NCBI RefSeq assembly: GCF_019977275.1
Contig: NZ_AP024650.1
Location: forward strand, 1,488,001 to 1,552,000
DNA from: Arthrobacter sp. StoSoilB19
GTDB taxonomy: Bacteria; Actinomycetota; Actinomycetes; Actinomycetales; Micrococcaceae
Length of the DNA stretch: 64,000 nucleotides
Reading direction: 5' to 3'
A program made the position numbers and the translations under genes. Below the pieces are notes generated by a model that was given only the letters and a program-made list of their open reading frames with translations, was not told where the DNA came from and ran no database searches. Positions 32,353 through 41,000 of the stretch are shown here, piece by piece. The stretch's first letter is position 1, and every line of letters begins with the position of its first letter.

Positions 32353-33965
32353 TCGCAATCCCAGCCGCGGTGGACGTTGCCGCCCTCAAGGAAACCACCC
32401 TTTTGAACATGGGCATCTTCGGCCTGTTCGTGGCCGTGACCATGGTGATCGTGTTCCGCGCCAGCCGCAACAACAAAACTGCCGCCGACTACTACGCCGC
32501 CGGGCGTTCGTTCACGGGCTCGCAGAACGGCACCGCCATCGCCGGCGACTACCTGTCGGCAGCATCCTTCCTGGGCATCACCGGTGCCATCGCCATCAAC
32601 GGCTATGACGGCTTCATGTACTCCATCGGCTTCCTGGTGGCCTGGCTGGTGGCGCTGCTGCTGGTGGCCGAACTGCTGCGCAACACCGGCAAGTTCACCA
32701 TGGCCGATGTGCTCTCCTTCCGGCTGAAGCAGCGCCCGGTGCGGATCGCGGCCGCCATCTCCACCCTGGCCGTCTGCTTCTTCTACCTGCTGGCCCAGAT
32801 GGCCGGTGCGGGAAGCCTGATTTCGCTCCTGCTGGGCATCAGCGACTGGGGCGGCCAGGCGCTGGTGATCGTCGTCGTCGGCGCCCTCATGATCATGTAC
32901 GTCCTGATCGGCGGCATGAAGGGCACCACCTGGGTCCAGATCATCAAAGCCATGCTGCTGATCGCAGGCGCCGCAGTCATGACCCTGTGGGTCCTGGCCA
33001 TCTACGGCTTCAACCTTTCCGCCCTGCTGGGCGGCGCGGTGGAGACGGCCAACAACCCGGCCGTGCTCAACCCGGGCCTGCAGTACGGCAAGACCGAGAC
33101 CTCCAAGCTGGACTTCATGTCCCTGGGCCTGGCGCTGGTCCTGGGCACGGCAGCCCTGCCGCACGTCCTGATGCGCTTCTACACGGTGCCCACGGCCAAG
33201 GAAGCGCGCAAGTCCGTGGTCTGGTCCATCTGGCTGATCGGCCTGTTCTACCTGTTCACCCTGGTGCTGGGCTACGGTGCTGCGGCCCTGGTGGGTCCGG
33301 ACACCATCAAGGGCGCCCCGGGCGGCGTCAACGCTGCCGCCCCGCTGCTGGCCTTCCACCTGGGCGGGCCGCTGCTGCTCGGCTTCATCTCCGCTGTCGC
33401 CTTCGCCACCATCCTGGCGGTGGTGGCAGGCCTGACCATCACGGCTGCCGCATCCTTTGCGCATGACATCTACGCCAACGTCATCGCCAAGGGCAAGGCC
33501 GACGCGGCGACTGAAGTCCGGGTGGCCCGGCGCACCGTGGTGGTAATCGGCATCCTGGCCATCCTGGGCGGTATCTTCGCCAACGGCCAGAACGTTGCCT
33601 TCCTGGTGGCGCTGGCCTTCGCCGTCGCCGCTTCAGCCAACCTGCCCACCATCATCTACTCGCTGTTCTGGCGGAAGTTCACCACCCAGGGCGCCGTGTG
33701 GAGCATGTACGGCGGCCTGGCCGCGGCGATCCTGCTCATCGTGTTCTCCCCGGTGGTTTCCGGTGCGAAGACCTCAATGATCCCCGGGGCCAACTTCGCC
33801 CTCTTCCCGCTCAGCAACCCGGGCATTGTGTCCATTCCGCTGGCCTTCTTCCTGGGCTGGCTGGGCACCACCCTGGACAAGAGGACGGAAGACCCCGCGA
33901 AGCAGGCGGAAATGGAAGTCCGCTCGCTCACGGGCATCGGAGCCGAAAAGGCCGTGGACCACTGA
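32349..33965 (+). CDS. Cation/acetate-type symporter (ActP/MctC-like), copy 2
   Basis: A 538-residue SSS-family transporter with about 13 helices. Characteristic segments are NKTAADYYAAGRSFTGSQNG, GDYLSAASFLGITGAIAING, FLVAWLVALLLVAELLRNTG and ALPHVLMRFYTVPTAKEARK. Relatives carry acetate, pyruvate and propionate with sodium or protons. It is expressed with DUF485 copy 2 and is divergent from the LytS/LytTR operon that holds a second such pair. A strong terminator follows. Confidence 0.93.
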   Translation: MIAIPAAVDVAALKETTLLNMGIFGLFVAVTMVIVFRASRNNKTAADYYAAGRSFTGSQNGTAIAGDYLSAASFLGITGAIAINGYDGFMYSIGFLVAWLVALLLVAELLRNTGKFTMADVLSFRLKQRPVRIAAAISTLAVCFFYLLAQMAGAGSLISLLLGISDWGGQALVIVVVGALMIMYVLIGGMKGTTWVQIIKAMLLIAGAAVMTLWVLAIYGFNLSALLGGAVETANNPAVLNPGLQYGKTETSKLDFMSLGLALVLGTAALPHVLMRFYTVPTAKEARKSVVWSIWLIGLFYLFTLVLGYGAAALVGPDTIKGAPGGVNAAAPLLAFHLGGPLLLGFISAVAFATILAVVAGLTITAAASFAHDIYANVIAKGKADAATEVRVARRTVVVIGILAILGGIFANGQNVAFLVALAFAVAASANLPTIIYSLFWRKFTTQGAVWSMYGGLAAAILLIVFSPVVSGAKTSMIPGANFALFPLSNPGIVSIPLAFFLGWLGTTLDKRTEDPAKQAEMEVRSLTGIGAEKAVDH

Positions 33966-34026
33966 CAGCCGGACCACTGACTAGCTGGCCACTGGTGGAT
34001 ATGCCGGCAGCGTCGGCATGACAGCG

Positions 34027-34065
34027 AAGAGCCTCCAGCCGCATACCGCGGCCTGGAGGCTCTTT
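34027..34065 (+). terminator. Intrinsic terminator after symporter copy 2
   Basis: Stem AAGAGCCTCCAG / CTGGAGGCTCTT (12 bp) around a 15-nt GC-rich loop, ending in TTT. Being symmetrical it could also stop transcription from the minus-strand gene at 34106. Confidence 0.9.
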
Positions 34066-34105
34066 GCGTTTGCCGCCCCCCGCGCGGTTTACCGGAAGGG
34101 GGGAT

Positions 34106-34726
34106 TCAGTGCTGGTGGTGGCCGCCCGGCGCCGGGTTCCCGTGCCCGCCGTGCGGGACGGCGTACTGGCCGGCCGTCGAGGCGGCGAGGCCCGGCGTCG
34201 CAATCCCTGCCACCAGGACGGCGCCGGCGAAAGCTCCCAGCAACAGCCGGCCCGGCCGCCCTCCGGCCCCTGCGGACGGAACCCGCGGTTCGCGGTGCTG
34301 CCGTTCGCGCTGGAGCCACCCGAGCGACGCGAGGATCATCAGCGTGAGCAGCAACGCCGAAAGGTGGGTCAGGCTGAGGCCCGAGGCCGGGCCGGCAACG
34401 GGAGGTGATGCCATCGCGGCCAGGTGGACGGCGGCTGCACCGGCCAGCACATACCGCGACTTCCGGCCGCCCGGCAGCCGGTCCCTTGCCAGGAACACCA
34501 CGGCAGCGGCGAGCAGCATCAGCCCCCAGGCCCCGGCCGCAACACCTGCGGCAACCGCTGGGGTGGCCGCAGGTCCCGCTGCTGCCGAAAAGATACTGGA
34601 CGAAATGGCGAGGTTGACCGATCCCGCACCAAAGCCCGCAAACCCGGTGACGAGTCGAACAGCACTGCCCGCCTGCAGGCCTGGCTGGTCCGGCGCCATC
34701 GGCCGGACCGGTACCGGGACCGCCAC
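34106..34726 (-). CDS. Membrane protein with His-rich C-terminus, unknown
   Basis: A 206-residue protein. After a Pro-rich start come hydrophobic segments at about 25-50, 56-80 and 93-135, then a basic loop (RERQHREPRVPS) and a last helix at about 159-180. The exposed C-terminus is HGGHGNPAPGGHHQH, with five His in 15 residues, which could bind a metal. The gene begins 3 nt downstream of the stop of the DUF4383 gene, so the two are co-transcribed. No family is recognised. Confidence 0.6.
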   Translation of the reverse strand: MAVPVPVRPMAPDQPGLQAGSAVRLVTGFAGFGAGSVNLAISSSIFSAAAGPAATPAVAAGVAAGAWGLMLLAAAVVFLARDRLPGGRKSRYVLAGAAAVHLAAMASPPVAGPASGLSLTHLSALLLTLMILASLGWLQRERQHREPRVPSAGAGGRPGRLLLGAFAGAVLVAGIATPGLAASTAGQYAVPHGGHGNPAPGGHHQH

Positions 34727-34728
34727 GG

Positions 34729-35133
34729 CTAAGCCCTTGCGGTGGCCGGGGACTTGTCCAGCGACAGGCCCACGCCGAGGAGGAGTACGGCGCTGGCGAG
34801 GTGCAGGACGTTGTCGGCGCCGTTCAGGGCGATGATGTTCAGCGGCGAGTTGAGCAGGAACAGACCCACGATGCCCACCAGGAGGTAGACGGCGCCTACC
34901 GTGGCGTTCACGGTTCGGGCGGTGGCCGTTCCGCGAAGCCCGGCGAAGAGCAGCGCGGCGCCGATGGCCAGGTGGATGACGTTGTGCAGCGGATTGACTT
35001 CGAAGATGATGAGGTTCGCGCCTTCGGTGGCGGCGAAACCGACGCCGGACGTGACAGCGAAGCCCAGGAGGCCCACCAGCAGGTAGACGGCTCCGAAAAC
35101 GGTGGCGACGAGGCGGTTGGGTGAGTTGCGCAT
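34729..35133 (-). CDS. DUF4383 domain membrane protein
   Basis: A 134-residue protein with four helices in two similar halves: RLVATVFGAVYLLVGLLGF with NPLHNVIHLAIGAALLFAGL, and ARTVNATVGAVYLLVGIVGL with ALNGADNVLHLASAVLLLGV. The paired (D/L)NxxHL pattern is typical of DUF4383. Function unknown. GGAAGGAA precedes the ATG. It is first of a two-gene unit with the His-rich protein. Confidence 0.85.
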   Translation of the reverse strand: MRNSPNRLVATVFGAVYLLVGLLGFAVTSGVGFAATEGANLIIFEVNPLHNVIHLAIGAALLFAGLRGTATARTVNATVGAVYLLVGIVGLFLLNSPLNIIALNGADNVLHLASAVLLLGVGLSLDKSPATARA

Positions 35134-35303
35134 GGCCGGTTCCTTCCGATAGGGCGGGCAGCAGTTCCCGCCGGATAAACAGGCCCCTGGTCGGGACCCT
35201 CGGAAGCGATTCGGATCATGGCCGCGAATGGATGGGTAAAAAGATCAGTACCCTTTCCACTTTCCCGATCTGTGCCCCGCTGCCCGGGGCGCCGGCCGTC
35301 CGG

Positions 35304-35849
35304 CTAGGCTGCCGGCCGCAGTTTGATGTTGGTCATCAGCAGCCGGTCCGTGCCTTCGAAGCGGTAGGCGAGGTCCACCTTCTTGCCGCTGCAGCTGATC
35401 TGGCCCACTACCTCGGCCGACTTCATCCCGTTGTCGGTGGCCACCTTGAGCTCGTTGTAGGCGGGCTGGCAGGAACTGTCCATCTCCAGGCTCTTCACCC
35501 CTGAGATGAAGGCCTCCTTGGAAAGCTGCTTCTGCAGGGCCGGGTCAAGGTATTCGTCATAGGCGCGGGAGGTGTCGCCGGCGATGACTTTCCTGGTGAA
35601 GCCGTCCGCCAGGCCCCTGGCCTGGTTGGTGGCGCTTCCCACGACGTTCACCAGGATGACGACGCCGAGGATCACCAGGAGCAGCACCCCGCCGATGCTG
35701 CCAAGGATGATCCACAGCCTCCGCCGGCTCCGCTGCCGGGGCGGTTCCCCCGGGAGGCCGAACGGGGCGGGCTGCTCCGGCAGTGCTGGAAACTGCTGTG
35801 GCGTGTAGCCCGCCCGGCCCTGCCGGTACGGATCCTGGGGACTGCTCAA
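35304..35849 (-). CDS. Membrane-anchored protein with DUF4878-like exported domain
   Basis: A 181-residue protein. The N-terminal 43 residues are a Pro/Gln/Arg-rich cytoplasmic part, residues 45-69 a single helix (LWIILGSIGGVLLLVILGVV), and 75-181 an exported domain with LADGFTRKVIAGDTSRAYDE and two cysteines (Cys127 and Cys152 approximately) that could form a disulfide. The layout resembles DUF4878/lumazine-binding-like stress proteins of actinobacteria; the name is tentative. It stands alone. Confidence 0.65.
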   Translation of the reverse strand: MSSPQDPYRQGRAGYTPQQFPALPEQPAPFGLPGEPPRQRSRRRLWIILGSIGGVLLLVILGVVILVNVVGSATNQARGLADGFTRKVIAGDTSRAYDEYLDPALQKQLSKEAFISGVKSLEMDSSCQPAYNELKVATDNGMKSAEVVGQISCSGKKVDLAYRFEGTDRLLMTNIKLRPAA

Positions 35850-35994
35850 AAGGGAAGCCTCTCGTCTGACAGGCGCTGTGGCGCCGGCGAACTGGCCCGG
35901 GCCTCTCCCGGCCCGGCATATGACGGAAACCAGCCTATAACCCTGCCCGCCGCCGTCGTGCGTGCAGCGCCGCGCGGAAGGTCCGGTGCCTGCG

Positions 35995-36468
35995 CTAGGC
36001 GCCCTCCGAGCCGCGGTCCAGCAGGGGCTGCACCCGGAAGGGGATCAACTCACCCATCGCCAGGGCGGTGTCAGCCCGCTCCACGCCATCACAAGCAAGG
36101 ATCTTGCCGTTGATACGGAAGAGATCCTCTGCGTCCCTGGCCACCACGCGCAGCAGCAGGTCCGCTGATCCTGTCAGCCCGTAACCTTCCAGCACCTCGG
36201 GGATGGCGGCAATGTCCTCCGCCAGCTGCCCGAGCCTCTGCTGTTGCACGTGGACGGAGATGAAAGCCATGAGCGGATACCCCAGGGCCACGGGATTGAT
36301 GCGCCGTTCAAAGGACAGGAAGACGTGCTTCTTCTCCAGCTGGGCCATGCGCGCCTGGACGGTATTGCGGGACAGGCCCAGCTTCTGCGCGAGGGCCACC
36401 ACGGTGCGGCGGGGATCCTGCGCGAGTGCCGACAACAGGCGGGTGTCAGTGCCATCTAAAGCTCGCAT
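35995..36468 (-). CDS. Lrp/AsnC-family regulator (BkdR-like)
   Basis: A 157-residue regulator. Residues 1-60 form the winged helix-turn-helix (DTRLLSALAQDPRRTVVALA ... LGLSRNTVQARMAQLEK) and the rest the RAM ligand-binding domain (FISVHVQQQRLGQLAEDIAA, GSADLLLRVVARDAEDLF). It is divergent from bkdA. In Pseudomonas putida the Lrp-type BkdR sits in the same position and activates bkd with branched-chain amino acids, so the same role is inferred. ATG 36468 is chosen because TAGCGT lies 8 nt upstream; a GTG 18 nt upstream overlaps that box. A CGCAT-A-ATGCG palindrome (36464-36474) spans the start codon. Confidence 0.87.
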   Translation of the reverse strand: MRALDGTDTRLLSALAQDPRRTVVALAQKLGLSRNTVQARMAQLEKKHVFLSFERRINPVALGYPLMAFISVHVQQQRLGQLAEDIAAIPEVLEGYGLTGSADLLLRVVARDAEDLFRINGKILACDGVERADTALAMGELIPFRVQPLLDRGSEGA

Positions 36469-36660
36469 AATGCGCAACGCTAGCACGGTGCCAGCTCTCC
36501 AGACAGGGCATCCTGCTCAAAAGGCGCCGCAGTGGTTGTACCCGTTGGGCATTGTGAGTAGGGTCACAGTATCTGGGGCAATGACGCCCGGAAGGCCGGT
36601 GGCGGCAGGGCCAAAAGTCCGCAAACCACGGGTCAACGACGTACGAAGGTTGCGGCAATC
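36469..36660. promoter_or_regulatory. Divergent lrp / bkdA control region
   Basis: A 192-bp gap with the lrp promoter (TAGCGT box, leaderless start) at its left end. I see no GTTA-type TetR site here, so the bkd genes seem to be controlled by the Lrp protein rather than by the TetR repressor of the neighbouring operon. Confidence 0.5.
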
Positions 36661-37830
36661 GTGTCTACAGACGAAACGGGCCCTGGCGGCGCAAAAACCC
36701 CCGAAAGCGCGAAAACCCCCGGCGAAGCCGGACCGGATCTCCTCCAGCTGATCACCCCGTCAGGTGAGCGCATCAGCCACCCGGAGTTTGATTTCTGGGT
36801 CCGGGACATTGCCGACGATCAGTTGTGCTCCCTCTTCGAGGACATGACCGTCATCCGCCGGATCGATGTGGAGGCCACGGCCCTGCAGCGGCAGGGTGAA
36901 CTGGCCCTGTGGCCCCCGCTCCTGGGCCAGGAGGCAGCCCAGATAGGGTCCGGAAGGGCGTTGCGGGCGGACGACTTCGTGTTCTCCAGCTACCGCGAGA
37001 ACGGAGTGGCGTACTGCCGCGGTGTTGACCTGACCGACCTCCTCCGGGTGTGGCGGGGGAACGCCTCCGGCGGCTGGGACCCGTACAGCATCAACATGGC
37101 AACGCCGCAGATCATCATCGGCGCCCAGACCCTGCACGCCACGGGCTACGCCATGGGGATCCAGAATGACGGCGCCGACGCCGTGGCCGTCACCTACTTC
37201 GGGGACGGTGCCACCAGTGAGGGCGACCTGAACGAGGCCATGGTGTTCGCCGCCAGCTTCCAGGCCCCGGTGGTGTTTTTCTGCACCAACAACCATTGGG
37301 CCATCTCCGAGCCCGTACGGCTGCAGTCCCACATCCAGCTCGCGGACCGGGCCACGGGTTTCGGCATCCCAAGCCTGCGGGTGGACGGAAACGATGTCCT
37401 GGCGGTCATGGCTGCCACCCGGCTGGCACTGGACCGGGCCCGTCGCGGCGGCGGCCCCACCTTCATCGAGGCCGTCAGCTACCGCATGGGCCCGCACACC
37501 ACCGCCGACGATCCCACCCGCTACCGGGACGCCAATGAACTGGAGGACTGGGCCGCCAAGGACCCCATCTCCCGGCTGGCCGGCCTCCTGGACCGGAAGG
37601 GGATCCTGACCGCGGAGCTGCAGCAGCAGGTCAAGGACAAAGCCGATGCCGTTGCATCGGAGATGCGCCGCGGATGCACCACCATGCCGGACCCCCAGCC
37701 CATGGACATCTTCAAGCACGTCTACAGCACGCCCAATTCCTGGCTGGAACGCCAGCAGGACCATTACGCCCGTTACCTGGCGTCCTTCGGTGACCCCGAC
37801 GGAGCCGTTTCCAAGGAAGGTGCACGCTGA
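36661..37830 (+). CDS. bkdA: Branched-chain 2-oxo acid dehydrogenase E1 alpha subunit
   Basis: Thiamine-diphosphate-dependent decarboxylase subunit of 389 residues. Seen: QEAAQIGSGRALRADDFVFS, SSYRENGVAYCRGVDL, the TPP motif GDGATSEGDLNEAMVFAASF ... CTNNHWAIS, and the phosphorylation-loop-like SYRMGPHTTADDPTRYR. The two-chain E1 (alpha/beta) and the island context point to branched-chain oxo acids rather than pyruvate; the M. tuberculosis equivalent is Rv2497c. GTG 36661 begins MSTDETGPGG. The stop overlaps the next ATG. Confidence 0.9.
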   Translation: MSTDETGPGGAKTPESAKTPGEAGPDLLQLITPSGERISHPEFDFWVRDIADDQLCSLFEDMTVIRRIDVEATALQRQGELALWPPLLGQEAAQIGSGRALRADDFVFSSYRENGVAYCRGVDLTDLLRVWRGNASGGWDPYSINMATPQIIIGAQTLHATGYAMGIQNDGADAVAVTYFGDGATSEGDLNEAMVFAASFQAPVVFFCTNNHWAISEPVRLQSHIQLADRATGFGIPSLRVDGNDVLAVMAATRLALDRARRGGGPTFIEAVSYRMGPHTTADDPTRYRDANELEDWAAKDPISRLAGLLDRKGILTAELQQQVKDKADAVASEMRRGCTTMPDPQPMDIFKHVYSTPNSWLERQQDHYARYLASFGDPDGAVSKEGAR

Positions 37831-38840
37831 TGACCCAGTTGACCTTTGCCCGTGCCATCAATGCCGGGCTGCGCAAGTCGCTGGAAAACGACTCCAAGGT
37901 GGTCCTCCTCGGCGAGGACATCGGCGCCCTGGGCGGCGTCTTCCGGGTGACGGACGGCCTGCAAAAAGACTTCGGCAAGCACCGGGTGGTGGACACCCCG
38001 CTCGCGGAGTCCGCCATCGTGGGCACCGCCGTAGGCCTGGCCTACCGCGGTTACCGGCCCGTGGTGGAGATCCAGTTCGACGGCTTCATCTACCCGGCGT
38101 TCGACCAAATCGTCAGCCAGGTGGCAAAACTCCACTACCGCACCCGCGGGGCGGTCAGGATGCCCATCACCATCAGGGTGCCGTTCGGCGGCGGCATCGG
38201 CTCGCCGGAACACCACTCCGAATCCCCGGAAGCTTACTTCACGCACACCTCAGGGCTCCGGGTGGTGACCGTGGCCAACCCGCAGGACGCATACACCGTG
38301 ATCCAGCAGGCCATCGCCTGCGACGACCCCGTGCTGTACTTCGAACCCAAGCGCCGCTACCACGACAAAGGCGAAGTGGATGAGTCCATGGACCCGCGTT
38401 CGGCCCTGCCCATGGACAAGGCCCGCGTCCTGACCGACGGCAGCGACGTCACGCTGGTGGCCTATGGGCCCCTGGTCAAGACGGCCCTGGACGCCGCCTC
38501 CGCCGCAGCGGACGAGGGCATCTCCATTGAGGTCATCGACCTGCGCTCGCTGGCGCCCGTGGACTATGAGCCCGTGGTGGCGTCCGTGCGGAAGACCGGG
38601 CGCCTGGTGGTGACGCACGAGGCCGCGCAATCCGGCGGGCTGGGCGCGGAAGTGGCGGCCAGCATCACGGAGCGGTGTTTCTACCACCTTGAGTCGGCTC
38701 CGGTGCGGGTGACCGGGTTCGACATTCCCTACCCGTACTCCAAGCTGGAAATGCACCACCTGCCGGGCCTGGACCGCATCCTCGATGGCGTGGACCGCGC
38801 CCTGGGCCGCCCCAATTCCCTGAGCGGGCTGGAAGGATGA
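37830..38840 (+). CDS. bkdB: Branched-chain 2-oxo acid dehydrogenase E1 beta subunit
   Basis: A 336-residue transketolase-type subunit that completes the E1 active site with BkdA. Motifs: VVLLGEDIGALGGVFRVTDG, TPLAESAIVGTAVGLAYRGY, EIQFDGFIYPAFDQIVSQVA, LAPVDYEPVVASVRKTGRLV and FDIPYPYSKLE. Start and stop overlap the neighbouring genes (TGATG and ATGA type), so the three subunits are made from one message. Confidence 0.93.
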   Translation: MTQLTFARAINAGLRKSLENDSKVVLLGEDIGALGGVFRVTDGLQKDFGKHRVVDTPLAESAIVGTAVGLAYRGYRPVVEIQFDGFIYPAFDQIVSQVAKLHYRTRGAVRMPITIRVPFGGGIGSPEHHSESPEAYFTHTSGLRVVTVANPQDAYTVIQQAIACDDPVLYFEPKRRYHDKGEVDESMDPRSALPMDKARVLTDGSDVTLVAYGPLVKTALDAASAAADEGISIEVIDLRSLAPVDYEPVVASVRKTGRLVVTHEAAQSGGLGAEVAASITERCFYHLESAPVRVTGFDIPYPYSKLEMHHLPGLDRILDGVDRALGRPNSLSGLEG

Positions 38841-40255
38841 GCGCCACCATGATCAAGGAATTCCGGCTCCCCGACCTGGGTGAAGGACTCACGGAGTCCG
38901 AAATCCTCAGCTGGAAAGTGGCCGTTGGCGACACCGTCAGCCTGAACCAGGTCATCGCCGAAGTGGAAACCGCCAAGGCCGTGGTGGAGCTCCCGTCGCC
39001 GTTTGCCGGCGTCATCAAGGAACTCCACGAACAGCCGGGTTCCGTGGTGGAGGTGGGCAAGCCGATTGTCTCCTTCGAGGTGCCGGACGACGCCGGTGCG
39101 TCACCTGCGCAGGTGACCGGCGCCTTTTCGCCGGGGATGGGGGAGGCTTCCGTGGAAACTCCCAACCCAGCGGAGACGCCGAAACGGGAACCCAACCTGG
39201 TGGGGTACGGCGCCGTCGTCGAAGGTTCCGGCCGGCCCACGCGGCGGCCTCGGAACTTCGCCCCGGTGGAGGCTTCCGGGAACCTGGCGCCGGTGGTTGA
39301 GCCCGCCCGGCCTGCCGATGTCCAGGTTGCCGATGTCCAGGTTGGCCATGTCCAGCCTGCCGAGCGACCCCGGTCCACGCCTCCCGTCCGCAAACTGGCC
39401 AAAGACCTGGGAGTTGACCTCGCGCAGGTGCACGGCACAGGTCCCGGCGGGCTGATCACGCGGGAGGACGTCCAGGACTTTGCAGGGCACGAGGGCGAGC
39501 CTGCTGCGCCGCCGGCCGGACCCGTGCCGGTAGCCGGTGGAACCCGGCCGGGGGAGCGGGAGACCCGGACTCCCATCAAGGGCGTGCGCAAGTTCACCGC
39601 GGCGGCGATGGTGCAGAGCGCCTTCACCGCTCCGCACGCCACCGAATTCCTCACCGTGGATGTCACGCCCAGCCTTGAGTTGCTGGCGAAACTCAAGAAC
39701 AGCAGGGAGTTCTCCGGAATCAGGCTCACCCCGTTGACGCTCGCTGCCAAGGCCGTCCTGGTGGCCGTGCGGCGGAACCCGGCGCTGAATTCCCGCTGGG
39801 ACCAGGACAACCAGGAGATCGTCACCTTCAATTACGTGAACCTGGGCATTGCCGCCGCCACGCCCCGCGGACTGATGGTCCCCAACATCAAGGACGCCGA
39901 CGCCATGGCGCTCCCGCAGCTTGCCCAGGCGCTGACAGCGCTCGCGGAAACCGCCAGGGCTGGCAAGACCCAGCCCGCTGACCTGTCCGGCGGTACCATC
40001 TCCATTACCAACATCGGCGTATTTGGCATCGACGCGGGTACCCCCATCCTCAACCCGGGGGAGGCGGCGATCCTGGGCCTGGGGGCGGTGCGGACCATGC
40101 CGTGGGAGTACAAGGGCGAGGTGGCACTGCGGCAGGTGCTCACGCTGAGCCTGTCCTTTGACCACCGCCTGGTGGACGGCGAACAGGGGTCCCGGTTCCT
40201 GGCCGACGTCGGAGCGATCCTTGCCGAGCCGGGAATGGTCCTCACGATGGTCTGA
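38837..40255 (+). CDS. bkdC: Branched-chain 2-oxo acid dehydrogenase E2 (dihydrolipoamide acyltransferase)
   Basis: Core of the complex, 472 residues. The lipoyl domain (1-78) has K47 in EVETAKAVVELPSP. The linker includes a 15-bp repeat (39314-39358) giving ADVQV repeated. The E1/E3-binding domain is PPVRKLAKDLGVDLAQVHGTG, and the catalytic domain ends with SFDHRLVDGEQGSRFLADVG, which carries the active-site His and Asp. No E3 (lipoamide dehydrogenase) gene is in the window, so it is shared with other complexes. Confidence 0.93.
   Translation: MSATMIKEFRLPDLGEGLTESEILSWKVAVGDTVSLNQVIAEVETAKAVVELPSPFAGVIKELHEQPGSVVEVGKPIVSFEVPDDAGASPAQVTGAFSPGMGEASVETPNPAETPKREPNLVGYGAVVEGSGRPTRRPRNFAPVEASGNLAPVVEPARPADVQVADVQVGHVQPAERPRSTPPVRKLAKDLGVDLAQVHGTGPGGLITREDVQDFAGHEGEPAAPPAGPVPVAGGTRPGERETRTPIKGVRKFTAAAMVQSAFTAPHATEFLTVDVTPSLELLAKLKNSREFSGIRLTPLTLAAKAVLVAVRRNPALNSRWDQDNQEIVTFNYVNLGIAAATPRGLMVPNIKDADAMALPQLAQALTALAETARAGKTQPADLSGGTISITNIGVFGIDAGTPILNPGEAAILGLGAVRTMPWEYKGEVALRQVLTLSLSFDHRLVDGEQGSRFLADVGAILAEPGMVLTMV
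39314..39358. repeat. 15-bp coding tandem repeat in the bkdC linker
   Basis: Two identical units GCCGATGTCCAGGTT and one diverged unit (GGCCATGTCCAGCCT), in the flexible segment between lipoyl and subunit-binding domains. Confidence 0.85.
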
Positions 40256-40263
40256 CCGGGGGA

Positions 40264-40944
40264 CTAGGCGCCCCGTTCGGCTGTAGGTGCGCTGTCCACC
40301 ATCAGGGCTGCCAGTGCCATCCGTTCAAGCAGGGGGCGGGCAACCCCGGCCGCCAATCCGGTGCCGTGGCGCCGGACGGAGTGCGGCGTGGAGTTGATCA
40401 GGCCGAATGTCGCGTGGGCCCGCATGCGCAGTTCAGCCGCACCGATGCCGGGGTGCACCTTGCCCAGGATGTCCACCCAGACCTCCACGTAGCTGCGCTG
40501 CAGGGTACGCACCGCGGACTGGTCCTGCTCCGACAAGTTGCTGAAGTCACGGTCCTGCACCCGGATTACGTCCGGTTTTCCGAGCGCGAAATCCACCTGG
40601 AATTCCACCAGTTGCCGCAGGGCAGCCAGGGGATTGGGCGTGCTCTGCGCCACCCGCCGCCCGCCGTCCAGCAATTCCTGGCTCACGGTGACCAGGAGGT
40701 CGGCCAGGACGGCCTGCTTGCCGGGAAAGTGGCGGTAGACGGCAGGGCCGCTGACGCCTGCCGCCGCGCCGAGGTCCTCCAGCGAAACGCGGTTGAAGCC
40801 ATTCAGCGCGAACAACGAGGCCGCGGCGGACAGCAAAGCCTGCCGCCGGTTCTCCTTGGCCTTGCCGCGCTGGGTTGTGGGAGCGGACTGGGTTGTGGGA
40901 ACGGGCTGGGTGGCAGGGGCCGGCTGCACTGTATTGCTGCGCAC
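40264..40944 (-). CDS. TetR-family repressor (BkaR-like)
   Basis: A 226-residue regulator. The helix-turn-helix is at about 33-80 (RRQALLSAAASLFALNGFNR, VSLEDLGAAAGVSGPAVYRHF). The C-terminal ligand domain contains ALGKPDVIRVQDRDFSNLSE, a pattern seen in repressors of branched-chain and acyl-CoA catabolism. The first 25 residues are a Pro/Thr/Gln-rich repeat (40870-40923). It is divergent from the leucine operon, like the mycobacterial TetR repressor BkaR near the Rv2495c-Rv2504c genes. Two GTTA-N8-TAAC sites lie between it and accD1. GTG 40944 follows AAGGAGGAAAA. Confidence 0.88.
   Translation of the reverse strand: MRSNTVQPAPATQPVPTTQSAPTTQRGKAKENRRQALLSAAASLFALNGFNRVSLEDLGAAAGVSGPAVYRHFPGKQAVLADLLVTVSQELLDGGRRVAQSTPNPLAALRQLVEFQVDFALGKPDVIRVQDRDFSNLSEQDQSAVRTLQRSYVEVWVDILGKVHPGIGAAELRMRAHATFGLINSTPHSVRRHGTGLAAGVARPLLERMALAALMVDSAPTAERGA
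40870..40923. repeat. 18-bp coding tandem repeat in the TetR N-terminus
   Basis: Two near-identical units, CTGGGTTGTGGGAGCGGA and CTGGGTTGTGGGAACGGG, and one diverged unit. On the minus strand they give the repeated Pro-x-Thr-Thr-Gln-Ser/Pro leader of the repressor. Confidence 0.8.
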
Positions 40945-41000
40945 TTTTCCTCCTTGGACCCCGCAGATTCTAGCAAGGCAGCAGTGTGTTGGACATCACA

